From Adenanthera pavonina (lineage: Eukaryota; Streptophyta; Magnoliopsida; Fabales; Fabaceae): 64,000 nucleotides of DNA. This document shows, piece by piece, positions 12,635 to 23,600 of the stretch (position 1 is its first letter; every line of letters begins with the position of its first letter). The translations under genes were made by a program, and so were the position numbers. The notes below the pieces were generated by a model, which searched no databases, had not been told where the DNA came from, and worked only from the letters and a program-made list of their open reading frames with translations. The stretch covers positions 3,769,501 through 3,833,500 of the forward strand of contig JAIVEN010000024.1 of NCBI GenBank assembly GCA_026686845.1. The letters are read 5' to 3'.

Positions 12635-13656
12635 CCTCCTCCACATTCTGTTTTGGATCATCATCAAGATCTTCTTCTGGAGCTAATTAAATTATTTCAA
12701 ATTCTTCTTGCTCCAGTTGGATTACCTCCAAGTATGCCAATTCTCTGATGCAATCCTGACAAGTTTCTGACATTTCCTTTTGGAGTCTAACTTTAATTGG
12801 TATCCAATACTTGTCTTCAGGTAGCACATTAATTATTGCATCAATCCAAGCTACCTCCATATAAAAGTAGTTCTAGGATTCCATAAATTGCTTGGCATCT
12901 CTAACCACGTCCAAGAAAGTGAAGATCCTTGACTCGATAAAATTTTCCTGACTATCCTAGAATAATTGTTTAACAATCCTTCTAGTCTCATGGGCATCAT
13001 CAAATGGAAGTACAAGGCCAAGGTTATCCATTTCCTTATCATATGCTCTTGCCAACTGATTATTCAATTGAATATCTCTCTATATAGAATAAGCTATGAC
13101 ACATCCTTCTAGACCGCCAAATTGTACACTCCCTAATTTAGCCTTAATGGGAGTCCAAAAAAATCATTAGGGATTTTGTTGATCAGTGTGTTAATCCACA
13201 ACAGCTTTGGGTAATGTAGCCCTTTGCTTACTAGAAGGTCCTTGACTTTTGCAACCTTATATAGCAAGACTAACATGTTTTTAGGCCCTTTGAGATGTGC
13301 CTCACATTCCTTGAAGTACTTTTGCACAATCCGGTATACAATTTATTCAATGTTAATCGGACCATCATAATTTGTATTTTCTGGGTCTAAAACAAAACTG
13401 GCCTCATAATCAACATCTTCTACAACTTCTATTTCTTGTTCTTGTATTTGGACAGGTTAAGCTGGAACAGCTTGTAGTGGAACTACTGCAATCATTCAAA
13501 CCTAGGTGGTTGAGGTCTTACATTAACATTTGGCTCATCGGAATTTTTTGCTAGTATCTTATTGGAGCCAATACTTTTGTCTTATTTTTCTATTTCTGGT
13601 TCAAGGATTATCCATTTATCATGGTTGAAATCCTGGTGATTGCTTGAGGAAAACAT
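12591..13656 (-). pseudogene. A1 pre-gag ORF remnant (about 355 codons), function unknown
   Basis: On the minus strand, between the 5' LTR/PBS and gag, a protein-like reading can be followed from an ATG at 13656 to a TAA at 12591-12593, with a few frameshifts and stops. Recognisable stretches include a Lys/Leu-rich segment (13133-13327), a later segment with DNLGLVLPFDDAHETRR (about 12950-13035), then IPIKVRLQKEMSE (about 12760-12810) and an acidic tail ending GEGESSSTS. Element B has the same tail design (ending ADESSTSS) and the matching FWTPIKVRIRNDEE stretch just upstream of its own gag. I do not recognise a domain. It is not the gag core, zinc knuckle or any pol domain, which are all accounted for elsewhere. 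It could be an accessory ORF of this Tekay-like family or a captured host fragment. Confidence 0.55.
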
Positions 13657-13770
13657 ATTACGTGTGCTCAATATACAATAGCAATCCTAATCAATTAATG
13701 CATTCAAAGGAATATTACTAAATAATATATTCCTTTTGCTAAGATTCAACTATCTTTGCTTGAATCTTCT

Positions 13771-13782
13771 GCTTTGATATAA
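13771..13782 (-). other. A1 primer-binding site relic
   Basis: The plus strand reads GCTTTGATATAA, a decayed complement of the initiator-Met tRNA PBS (about three mismatches). It lies four bases from the LTR end at 13787, where a minus-strand element should have it. Confidence 0.5.
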
Positions 13783-13786
13783 AAAA

Positions 13787-13824
13787 TATAACACCTTACC
13801 TTTATACCATATTTCCCATTATTA
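13787..13824 (-). repeat. A1 5' LTR, terminal 38 bp
   Basis: TATAACACCTTACCTTTATACC..TTTCCCAT matches the first bases of the 1623 LTR. The LTR is then interrupted by a nested solo LTR and resumes at 16009. Confidence 0.7.
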
Positions 13825-16003
13825 TGTAACACCATGATTTAGGACCTTTTTTTCATGTATTAGATCATTATTAAGTCTATTTATACCTTATTAGAACCTT
13901 GAATCACATAATATGTCATGATAAAATTTTCCAAAAATTTGGGTACTATTTATTTTAACCAAATCCGTTTTCCCAACTGAACTTCCGAAAATCATAATTA
14001 ATTCAATAAAATTGTATGCAAGTGATTTAAGTTTCTAAGATAGCTTAAAAGATTTTCTACATGTAAAAAATATAAAATAGAGTAATTACTGGGCCAATTA
14101 GTAAAGTAAATTTCATGAAGTTCCATTATTCATAAGGTCAATTTCAGTAAATTCAGTTTTCTGGAGTTAACTTTGAAAAATCACTATAATTCACACACAT
14201 ATCCAAATTGAGTGTTATTTTAATCATTTAAAAGATATTTCTGTATACTTTCTAACCATATATAGCATTTATAATTTCTACTACAAAATGTTCAAACAGT
14301 GGTAGTATACATTGTAGAGGTCAAAAATGACCATTTACATCCTAGTATTTTGCAAAACAAAAGTTATAAAATATTTACATGGCCATAATTCATCCTCATC
14401 TCATGCCATACATTCACTAAGACTTAAAGGAACATAAAAGCTTAAAGAAACAGATTTAACATTATTTTTACAAATTTGCACAAAAGTTCCAAGTTCATGG
14501 CCATTGCAATCAATAACACATTAATGACCAAGTTCTTTCTCCTTTCCTTTCTCTTCCTTGGAGCCTTGCCATGATTGCTTCCTAAACGTGGTTAGAATGT
14601 GGGAGGGTGAGATTCAAGAATCTCAATAGCTAATACCCAAACATGCCATCATATTATAACATTAAGCATGAAAATATCAAGAAAACTTATTTCAAACACA
14701 TTAGCATATTGAAGTCATACAAAATCACAATATTTTTGGTAGAGTTTCATTTAGAAAAATGGATGCCCTGGGGTCTCAATACCCCTCAATCAACTTATCC
14801 AATAACATTAAATCATCTCAAAACAACATTATACTCATATGGCAAAGCATCGATCACATTGAAAATAAGTATGACAAAATATTGCAAGTGACTTATCTAG
14901 CATTTCCCTTGAGTTTAATGGTTGGAAAACTCATTTCCTTCATTACTAATGGTTTGGCTAAAACCCTAAGGGAAAGAAGAAGAGAAACTAATCCATGAAT
15001 CATACACCAAACCTTACAAATATCAAGCTTGAGGTGGTAGATCACTTACCAAAAACTTGAACTTCCGATTTCCTCTTGTGTTTCCTTTTCTTCTTTCTCT
15101 CTTTCTTTCTTACGTTTTTCCCTCCAGTTTTGCTACTGAAAATAACATGCAAAACGAAGAAGAAAGATAAGGTTTAAGTGGCTTAATTACCTTGCTAAGC
15201 ATGGTTAATGACTTTAACTAACTATGGTTACTTCTATGCCAAAAATCAACAACTTCTTGGGGAAGTTTTACCAAAAATCCTTCCTGCCCAAACTACTCCA
15301 TTTTGACGCCTAGAGAGAGGTGTTTAAGTGTTCAATACTGCTCAATTTTTTCTGGTCCAGATATATCTTGAGTTGGTTAACTTTTAACCGTATCGATAAA
15401 ACTATTTTTTATAGTAAATTAGCATTTTGTCTATAGGACTATTCTAAATTTATATTTATTTTTCCTTAATTATCCTATCCCAAATGGTATTTGTGTAAGG
15501 TCCATATCTTGTCCCGGTTACCTTTTAACTCTCTGTGGGGCCCATAATCTACTTTATGAGTATAAAGTTACTTTTGGACACTTGGCACTAATTATTTCTT
15601 TATCCTTGAACATTAACCATCGGTATCATATACCATTAGACTTTTCCCATTGAGGGTTTCATTTTGAAAATAATTTTGCATATTGACAAAATTGCCTTTG
15701 ACCGGGGTTAAATTATAATATTTGAAACTTTCAGGTCATTAGATGTAATTTTTCCCAAAGGCTTTTCCAATTCTCATTCCACGTGATCTTCATACATTTA
15801 GGGATATGGATATTATTTTTATAATTCTTTAGTGGTACAAATGTAATTTTTCATTTTCTATCTAACTGGAAAAAATAACCTTCTTTCCCTATTTTACACA
15901 AAACAATGACTATCTGTTTTAGCGAATTTTTTATACATTTTATGTTATCGTTTATTTCTTCCTCTTTCATTACTTAATATCCAGTAAATTTTAGGATATT
16001 ACA
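13825..16003 (-). repeat. Nested solo LTR in the A1 5' LTR, perfect TATTA duplication
   Basis: It starts TGTAACACCATG and ends GGATATTACA. It is flanked by TATTA at 13820-13824 and TATTA at 16004-16008. Removing it and one TATTA restores a sequence collinear with the start of the 1623 LTR. It carries the GAGATTC-AA-GAATCTC hairpin (14609-14624) seen in related LTRs. The ORFs at 14643-14998 are LTR sequence. Confidence 0.85.
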
Positions 16004-16703
16004 TATTAGACCTTATTTAATATCCATTTACATGAATTTAGAGGCTTAAATCACTTGAATAACCAATTTTCCATATCGAATTTTGAAAAATTATAAATAA
16101 TTTTAGAAAAATTGTATGAAAGTGATTCAAGTTTTTAAAAATAACTTAAAGCATTCTATATGTGGGAAAAATATGGAACATAGCTTTGGTCATGCCAATT
16201 TGTACAGTACTTAGCACGAAATTTACTATTCATATAGTCATTTTACAAGTTTCCAGTTTTCTTATCTCAACTTTAAAAATTCATAATTAATTCTATACTA
16301 AACCAATTGAGGTGGTCTTTGTCTTCCTAGAAAGCTTGAAATGTATACTTTCTAGAATATATATCACTTATGCTTCATGCCCTTTCTGCATAGACCCATC
16401 CTTCCTAAACTTTTAGTACACAATGGATATTTTTGTGCCATATCTTGCATAATAAATTTCATAATCATAACACATCATTGAATTTCATCCCTATTCCATA
16501 CTAAATATTATATATGGTTCATAGGAACATAACCAAGTCATCATATAGAATTTAATTTTCATACATGAATTTATACAAATTATCTAAGCATAACATAATA
16601 ACTTGCATAATCAAGTTATTCATCACTTTCATACACTAGAAAGGTCAGTGTTTGGAATTGTAAGATTATAAAATCATAGTAGCAATTAAATTTATGCTAT
16701 TAC
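16004..16703 (-). repeat. A1 5' LTR, continuation (truncated)
   Basis: It is collinear with 1665-2405 of the A1 3' LTR, including TTTAGTACACA and the CATATCTTGCATAATAAATT block. It stops at about 16703, where the palindromic DNA-transposon arm begins. The remaining 1.7 kb of the LTR is not found beyond 29340. Confidence 0.75.
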
Positions 16704-16977
16704 AATAAAAAAAGAGAATAGTTGGCATTTATTTGTCTTTATTGGCATTTTAGAAATGCCAAATATTCCAATGCTGATAAAAAGGGGGACTTTAGTTAAC
16801 TAAAGTCCTCTTTAATTAGTATTTGTTAGACAAATACCAACTAAAGTGTGAGAAAAGTTGGCATTTGTTGGGTAAACGCCAACAAAAGTGGGAAACTTTA
16901 GTTGGCGTTTCTACAACAAACACCAACTAAAGTTCCTCGTTTAGTTGGCATTTGTTGTAGAAACGCCAACTAAAGTG
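16704..16977. mobile_element. DNA transposon arm, left (CACTA-like subterminal repeats)
   Basis: A run of short units built on AGTTGGCGTTT and its complement AAACGCCAACT, alternating in orientation, with AGTCCCCC/GGACTTTAG palindromes. This is the layout of subterminal repeats of CACTA transposons. The outer edge (ATTACAATAAAAAAAGAGAA) is only a poor match to a CACTA end, so the class is uncertain. The right arm continues at 29185, after Sirevirus 1. Confidence 0.55.
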
Positions 16978-17339
16978 CCCAAAATATTTTGATGATTCCA
17001 AACCAGCATACAGGAGTTTGAATTGAAGATATCAAAAGAGCTCAAAATGTTTCAAGTGAAGGATTTCTAAGTAATTGCTGCTAGATCTACTGTAGGATCT
17101 TTAGCTTTAGTTATGAGAGAGTAAAAGATTTTGATTTGAAGAAAAGATGTTTTTAAACCTTGATTTTATGGGAAATCTTGACTTATTTGAAAAACACCCA
17201 CAAACAGACGAATTTTGGAAAGTTTAAACTGAACTGTCATATGGGAAATTCGAACTTTGCCTTTGGAAATTCGAATTTTGCCTTTGGAAATTCGAATTTC
17301 GAGCTAAAAATGAATAAGTATGAAGAGATGCTCCTCTGT

Positions 17340-17733
17340 CAGACGAATTTTGATTCCCCAAAATTCAAATTTTCATATGAGCCTGAAAGAAGCCTTTTGT
17401 GACAGACGAACTTCAAGTCTTCAAAATTTGAATTTAAGATAAAATGCAGTTTGAGAAAACCAAAGAAATTCGTCTGAAATAATGTTAAAGTTCATCTGAA
17501 ATCAAGATGAAATTGAGTTTCAAAATACTATCTGACAGACGAACTTTGGCTTTCCAACATTCGAATTTTCATATAAACCTGAAAGAACCTTCTTTGAAAC
17601 AGACGAACTTTGAGTCTTCAAAATTCAAATTTCAGACAAAACACAAGTTATGAAAATGGAAGAAATTCGTCTGAAACAATGTTAAAGTTCATCTGAGATC
17701 AAGAATAATTTAAGTTTCAAAACTGCTTTCTGT
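17340..17733. repeat. Two-copy tandem repeat of about 197 bp in the LTR, with ~66-bp subunits
   Basis: 17340-17535 and 17536-17733 are collinear copies (roughly 80% identical by eye). Inside each, the octamer CAGACGAA or its reverse TTCGTCTG recurs at 63-68 bp steps: 17340, 17403, 17469 (reverse), 17536, 17600, 17666 (reverse), 17734. Each forward octamer is followed 20-30 bp later by an ATTCGAATTT-like palindrome. The same array lies at the matching place in the 3' LTR. Confidence 0.85.
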
Positions 17734-18224
17734 CAGACGAACTTTGAACATTAAAATTTGAATTTCATAAGCTAAGGTTGTGAGTCTGTTGGAATGAAAT
17801 GTTGACATACGAATGACAGAGTTTTGTAACTTCGAATGTTGAAGTTAGTCTGAAAAGATTCGCTCTGACAGACAAACTTCACTCTTTCAACATTCGAATT
17901 TTGAAGAAAGTGAAACACCGTGCCTTTTGAATGAACTAGGAACAGATGAATTTTGGCCTTCCAAAATTCGAATTTCGAGGGCACTGTAGAAAATTGAAAC
18001 ACTGTTCATACTTAACAGAAAAACTTTCTTCTTGAAAATTCGTATGTCACAACGTGAAAAAATTTTATAAGTTTCAAAATTCGAATTTCACTTCATGAAC
18101 AGACGAACTTCGTGTTGTAACGTTGGAAGCTTTAACCTTCGGTTCCTTCAAAATTCGTCTGTTGACCAACCAAAATTTGAATTTCAGTATGTCAGAAACA
18201 TTAAATGCGGTTGGTAAATGGATA

Positions 18225-18309
18225 GTTTTTCAGAGTAATCGTTGGATAACTTCCCCAACGAATAGATTTTGTCTCTAACGGATAGTTAAGACCAAAATCT
18301 ATAAATACA
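18225..18309 (+). promoter_or_regulatory. Sirevirus 1 5' LTR core promoter
   Basis: TATAAATA at 18300-18307 is the likely TATA box. Just upstream are three AACG(G/A)ATAG words in direct order and one inverted copy (CGTTGGATAAC). These resemble MYB-type AACGG sites. The same block precedes TATAAATA in the 3' LTR (28633) and, more decayed, in Sirevirus 2 (32313 and 44616). Transcription would start some 30 bp downstream. Confidence 0.6.
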
Positions 18310-18853
18310 ACATCATTTGAAGTTATGGGCAACAAAATCAAACTTGTATATACCGAATTTCTGCCAAATCTTCTTCTCAAGAGCTTTTAACCTCTCAACT
18401 TCAATATCTGTACTTTAACCTTCATATCTACTCTATTCAAGAGAGTTATATCTTTGTAAACTATCTACTCTTCATTTGGAAGATAGATTTACTTGTGAGG
18501 GGAAATCACAAGGGAATTGGGAAGCACATTGTAGAAGTGCTTAGAGAGATTGAGAAAGCTCCAGAAATAGAGCATACTCATTGTACTGTGGCATTAGCAA
18601 GAAGCCCGTTGAAATTCTTGCTGTATAGTGAAAAATCTCAAGAGTTGTCTTGGGGACTGGATGTAGGTCAAGTGGATAGACCGAACCAGGATAAATTACT
18701 GAGTCTTCTTCTCCTTATCCTTACTCTTCAGCTTGCTTTATTTTATACGTTGCTTCCATTACACTGTGCTATCTTCACCCATTTCACTTTGTGCAGCAAA
18801 ATTTCAATCTTCCCAATTCATCCCCCTCTTAGGAAGTCAGCCTTGCTAACAAG

Positions 18854-18866
18854 TGGTATTAGTGCC
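18854..18866 (+). other. Sirevirus 1 primer-binding site
   Basis: TGGTATTAGTGCC, two bases after the LTR end, is a near match to the complement of the initiator methionine tRNA 3' end. Sirevirus 2 has TAGTATCAGAGC at the same place (32865). Confidence 0.75.
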
Positions 18867-18906
18867 CGGATTCCCATTCAAAGGATCTCACAGTCCGGAA
18901 ATTAAA

Positions 18907-20691
18907 ATGGCTGGCTTTGGTGAAAGCATACTACTACAAGGGAACAACACAAATAGACCGCCTGGCTTCAGTGGAGAACACTATGGGTACTGGAAGATGA
19001 GGATGCAAATCTATCTTCAGTCAATTGATCTTGATATCTGGTCAGTCATTGAGAAAGGAGATTTCGTCCCAATGACCCTGATAGATGATGGAAGATACAA
19101 AGAGAATCCAGAAGCAGAGTGGAATGAAGAAGACAGAAGGAGAGTGCTGCTAAATTTTAAAGCAAAGCATTGTTTAGTCAGTGCCCTGAACAAGGACGAA
19201 TTCTACAGAGTCTCACAATGCTCCACTACAAAAGGGATGTGGGACACTCTGCAGATTGCACATGAAGGAACAACTGGGGTCAGGAAGAATAGATTGAACA
19301 CATGCATTGGAGAGTATGAAAGCTTCAGAATGATTGAAGGAGAAACTGTAAAGGAACTACAAAAGAGATTCACTCTCATTGTGAATCAACTGAAGAGCCT
19401 GGGAAAGGAATACACTCAGTCTGAAAAGGTAGGAAAGATACTCAGAGCTCTTCCTCTGGAATGGCAGCCCAAGGTGACAGCAATAGAGGAAGCCAGAGGA
19501 GAATCAATGGCCTCTGTCACAGCTCTCTTCGGCAGCCTTGAGGAGTATGAAGGAAAAATCAAAGCTCTCAAGGAAGCTGGGATGGACAGAAAGAAGAAAG
19601 GCCTTGCCCTCAAAGCTGCTGATGAAAAGGAAGAAGAATCTGACGAACGAGATGAGCTGGATGAGGAAACTCTAGCTATGATGGTCAGAAAATTTGGAAG
19701 ATTCTACAGCAAGAAGAAGAACAAAAGATTCTTCAAGAAGGGAGCAGCTGGTGAAAGCAAGAAAGAGGCAAAAGAGCCTGTGACTTGCTATGAATGCAAG
19801 AAGCAGGGACACATCAAATGGGATTGTCCTCAATTCCTCAAAAAGCAAGAAAAAGATAAGAGAGTTGCTGACAAAGTGAAGAAGAAGAAAGCCTACATCT
19901 CATCAATATGGGGCAACAGCTCAGATGAGGAGGAAGAAGATGAGCATCTGCCTGATGGCACTTGCTTCTGAAGCAGCCGAACCCTCATGTAGCAGTGATC
20001 AGGAAGAAGTGGTATATGAATCTGAACCTTCCCATTCTGGGTTACTTGATGCATTTAATAAGCTTTATGATGAGTTTATTAAAGTTGCTAAAGAACTAAA
20101 ATTAGCAAAGAGAAAGATTAATAAATTGGAATCTCAAAGCAACATTTCTGAAATTACCTCTCTACCTACTACTGAATCTGTTTGCTGTACTTCATGCATT
20201 AAACTAAAGCAAACTAATGATTACTTAGTAAAAGCATGTCTAGGCTCACTAGAGGTAAAGATATGTTGTTTGCCTTGATGGGGAGCCAAAGAATATTACA
20301 AGGAAAAGCTGGTCTTGGCTATGATCCATGTGCTGTCAAGAAAAAGATTAGGAAAGAAAACTAGAATGCATACATGAGACATTTTGTGCATGCTGAGAGC
20401 AACAGAAAGAAAGATCATATGTCATCTCACATTGAAACATATAATCAACCAAAGCATGCAAGACAAAAGTATTATCTGCATTATTTTCTTCCTGCTTCTC
20501 AATCTAGCAGTCCCTTCACTACCTGTCATTTCTGTAACAAAAAGGGACATATTTCTAGTTCTTGTGCTTTGAAGAAAAATGGACTTGGCAGGAAAGATAA
20601 ATGGGTTCCCAAAGTTGCATCTGCATCTAGGGAAAAATCTACTGACCAAAAAGGACCCAAGCAAATTTGGGTACCTAAAAGGAAAACATAA
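18907..20691 (+). pseudogene. gag: Sirevirus 1 gag (two frameshifts)
   Basis: The ATG at 18907 (MAGFGESIL) follows the PBS by 40 bases and is preferred over upstream GTG codons. The first open part runs to 19971 (354 residues) and holds the copia Gag core (a KMRMQIYLQ helix, QKRFTLIVNQLKSLGK) and a zinc knuckle CYECKKQGHIKWDC at residues 294-307. The frame then shifts near 19945: the next frame (to 20278) continues with an acidic/coiled-coil stretch. It shifts again near 20235, ending with a second knuckle CHFCNKKGHISSSC (20524-20565) in the frame that closes at 20691. The broken Sirevirus 2 copy has the same order. The intact protein would be the nucleocapsid/capsid precursor. Pol follows in a different frame. 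Confidence 0.85.
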
Positions 20692-23600
20692 ACATTGTCT
20701 TGCAGGTCTGTCTCAAAGCTAAGAAGAGCAACAAATGGTATATGGACAGTGCCTGCTCAAGTCACATGACTGGTGATAAGGAGAAGTTCATCACCCTTAG
20801 AGACAAGAAAGGAGGAAAGGTGACCTTTGGAGGTGATCAATATGGCAAAGTTGTTGGTATTGGCATTGTGGGAAAAAATTCAGAAACATCCATTGAAGAG
20901 GTGCTGTTTGTGATTGGCCTTAACCACAATTTGCTGAGTGTGAGTCAGACCTGTGATAAAGGAAATTGGGTGCTGTTTGACTCAAAGTTTTACCTAGTCA
21001 TCAGAAAAAGTGATCACAAAGTAATCCTCAAAGCTCAAAGGGATGGTAACTGCTATACTATTGATCTTGATGAACTTCCTCCCTTGGATTCTGTATGTTT
21101 AATTAGTCAGGATAATGATTGTTGGTTATGGCATAGGAGATTAGCTCATGTTAACATGAATCAATTGTCTAAACTGGTTAAAAATGAGCTAGTAACTGGC
21201 CTGCCAAAAATATCTTTTGAAAAGGACAAAGAATGTGACGCATGCATAAGAGGAAAACAAACTAAATCATCTTTTAAATCTAAAAATGCAATTACCACAA
21301 CTAGACCACTTGAATTGCTGCATATGGACTTAATTGGACCATCTAGGGTGAAAAGTCTTGGTGGTAATCTGTATATGCTTGTAATTGTAGATGATTATTC
21401 TAGATTCACTTGGACATTATTTCTATCCTCTAAAAGTGATACCTTTGATGCATTTGCAACCTTAGCTAAGAAAGTACAAAATGAGAAAGGTATTTCTATT
21501 GTGTCTATCAGGTCAGACCATGGAGGAGAGTTTGAAAATGCATACTGCCTGGAGTACTGCAATGAGCATGGAACTGACCATAACTTCTCAGCTCCAAGGA
21601 CCCCTCAACAGAATGGGGTAGTAGAAAGGAAGAACAGAACAATAGGAGAGATGACCAGAGCTATGCTGAATGAGAAGGAACTCTTTCAAGTGTTTTGGGC
21701 TGATGCAGTAAATACAGCAAGCTACATCATAAACAGAGCCTACATCAGACCAATCCTTGGGAAGACTCCATACGAGCTGTACAAAGGAAGAAAGCCAAAT
21801 ATGTCCCATCTCCATGTGTTCGGATGCAAATGCTTTGTTCACAACAATGGGAAAGAAAATCTGGGTAAGTTTGATGCCAAATCCGATGAAGGTATATTTC
21901 TGGGCTATTCTAGTAGGAGTAAGGCTTATAGAGTTTATAATAAAAGATCAAATGTGGTAGAAGAATCTGTGCATGTGGTTTTCATTGAAAATGAAACTGT
22001 TTCAAAACATGTTACCAATGAGGATGATCTTGCTTTCAATTTTGAAAAACTGGGCATTTATGATAAAAGTAAAACTGAACCTCCAAAGATATCTAAATCT
22101 ACTAACATAGAGGAAGATATCCAGGAGAAAGAGTTTGATGAAGAAAATAATGAAGAAACATCTCAAGAACTCCCTAGAGCTTGGAGATATCAAAGGAATC
22201 ATCCTGCTGATCAAGTGATAGGGGATGTTCAAGAGAAAGTCAAAACCAGAAAATAGTTAAGGGACAAAATGCTAAACTGTGCTTTCATTTCACAAATGGA
22301 ACCCAAATGTGCTGAAGAAGCCTTAACTGATGATTACTAGATTTTAACTATGCAGGATGAACTAAATCAGTTTGAAAGAAATCAAGTTTGGGATTTAGTG
22401 CCTAGGCCCAAAAATCATCCTGTCATTGGTACCAAATGGGTTTTCAGAAATAAACTTGATGAATCTGGAACAATAATCAGAAATAAAGCTAGATTGGTTG
22501 CTAAAGGGTATAATCAGGAAGAAGGTATTGATTTTGAAGAAACCTTTGCACCAGTAGCTAGATTAGAAGCTATAAGAATACTGCTAGCATATGCATGCAT
22601 AAAAAATATTTTACTGTATCAAATGGATGTAAAGAGTGCCTTTCTAAATGGATATATCATGGAAGAGGTTTATGTAGATCATTCTCCAGGTTTTGAGGAT
22701 TCTACAAAACCAAACCATGTTTATAAACTGAAGAAAGCTCTTTATGGTTTAAAACAAGCCCCTAGAGCATGGTATGAGAGACTGAGCAATTTTCTAACTG
22801 AAAAGGGGTTCAATAGAGGCAAAGTTGACACAACTTTATTCATTAAGAAAGAAAATAAAGATTTACTAATTGTTCAAATCTATGTCGATGATATTATTTT
22901 CGGTGCTACTAATGAAGCTCTTTGCAAGAAATTCTCTGAGTTAATGCTGGGAGAATTTGAGATGTCCATGATGGGGGAACTCAACTTCTTCCATGGACTG
23001 CAAATCAGACAGCTTGATGATGGTATCTTTCTCAGTCAATCCAAGTATCTAAAGGAGCTGCTAAAGAAGTTTGGAATGGAGAATGCCAAGCCAATGGGAA
23101 CACCTATGGCTACTGCAACCAAACTGGACATGGATGAGAATGGGAAGATGTTTGACATTACTCAGTACAGAAGAATGATTGGATCCCTGCTGTACTTAAC
23201 TGCCAGTAGACCTGACATTATGTTCAGTGTCTGTATGTGTGCAAGGTTCCAATCATGCCCCAAAGAGACCCATGCAACAGCTGTGAAAAGAATTTTCAGA
23301 TATCTTATTGGAACATCACATATGGGTCTTTGGTATCCAAAAGGCAATGGAGAAGATCTCAAAGGATACACTAATGCTGATTTTGCAGGAACCAAAACTG
23401 ACAGAAAAAGCACAAGTGGAACTTGTCAGTTTCTTAGAGGATCCCTGGTTTCATGGTTTAGCAAAAAGCAAAACAGTGTGGCCCTATCTACTACAGAAGC
23501 TGAGTATGTTGCAGCTGGAAGCTGTTGTGCCCAAGTCATCTGGATGAGGCAGCAACTTGAAGATCTTGAGGTTAAAATGAAAGAGATACCAATCATGTGT

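Larger units (their letters stand above)
1623..16703 (-). mobile_element. A1: decayed Tekay-like Ty3/gypsy element with three nested solo LTRs
   Basis: Read on the minus strand, the order is 5' LTR (right side, 13787-13824 plus 16009-16703), PBS relic, an extra ORF, gag, pol, polypurine tract and 3' LTR (1623-4168). The two LTRs share the same word order over about 700 bp, for example TTTAGAGGCTTAAATCACTTGA and TAGTACACA. The body aligns piecewise with element B (49400-56241), but roughly 1.3 kb covering RNase H and integrase is missing between about 4500 and 5080. Nested in it are solo LTRs at 7674-10157, 10574-12230 and 13825-16003. The 5' LTR is cut at about 16703 by a DNA transposon arm and its remainder is not seen. 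Confidence 0.75.
16983..18851 (+). repeat. Sirevirus 1 5' LTR
   Basis: It matches the 3' LTR from TTTTGATGATTCCAAAC onward and ends CTTGCTAACA at 18851. The first 10 or so bases (TGTTGAATCAAG in the 3' copy) are missing or altered, so the start is placed by alignment. U3 holds the periodic CAGACGAA/ATTCGAATTT array, then AACGG words and a TATA box. Confidence 0.85.

Noticed and set aside
16720..16980. CRISPR-like array of short repeats
   Set aside because: The units alternate in orientation and form palindromes without unique spacers of fixed length, in a plant retrotransposon setting.
17772..18002. Minus-strand ORF in the LTR (also 28104-28316)
   Set aside because: Arises from the periodic ATTCGAATTT words. 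It is conserved only because the LTRs are copies of each other.
18495..18905. ORF of 136 codons over the end of the Sirevirus 5' LTR
   Set aside because: It lies in LTR sequence and crosses the PBS. The 3' LTR twin (28828-29277) reads on into unrelated DNA, and the Sirevirus 2 LTRs do not keep it.
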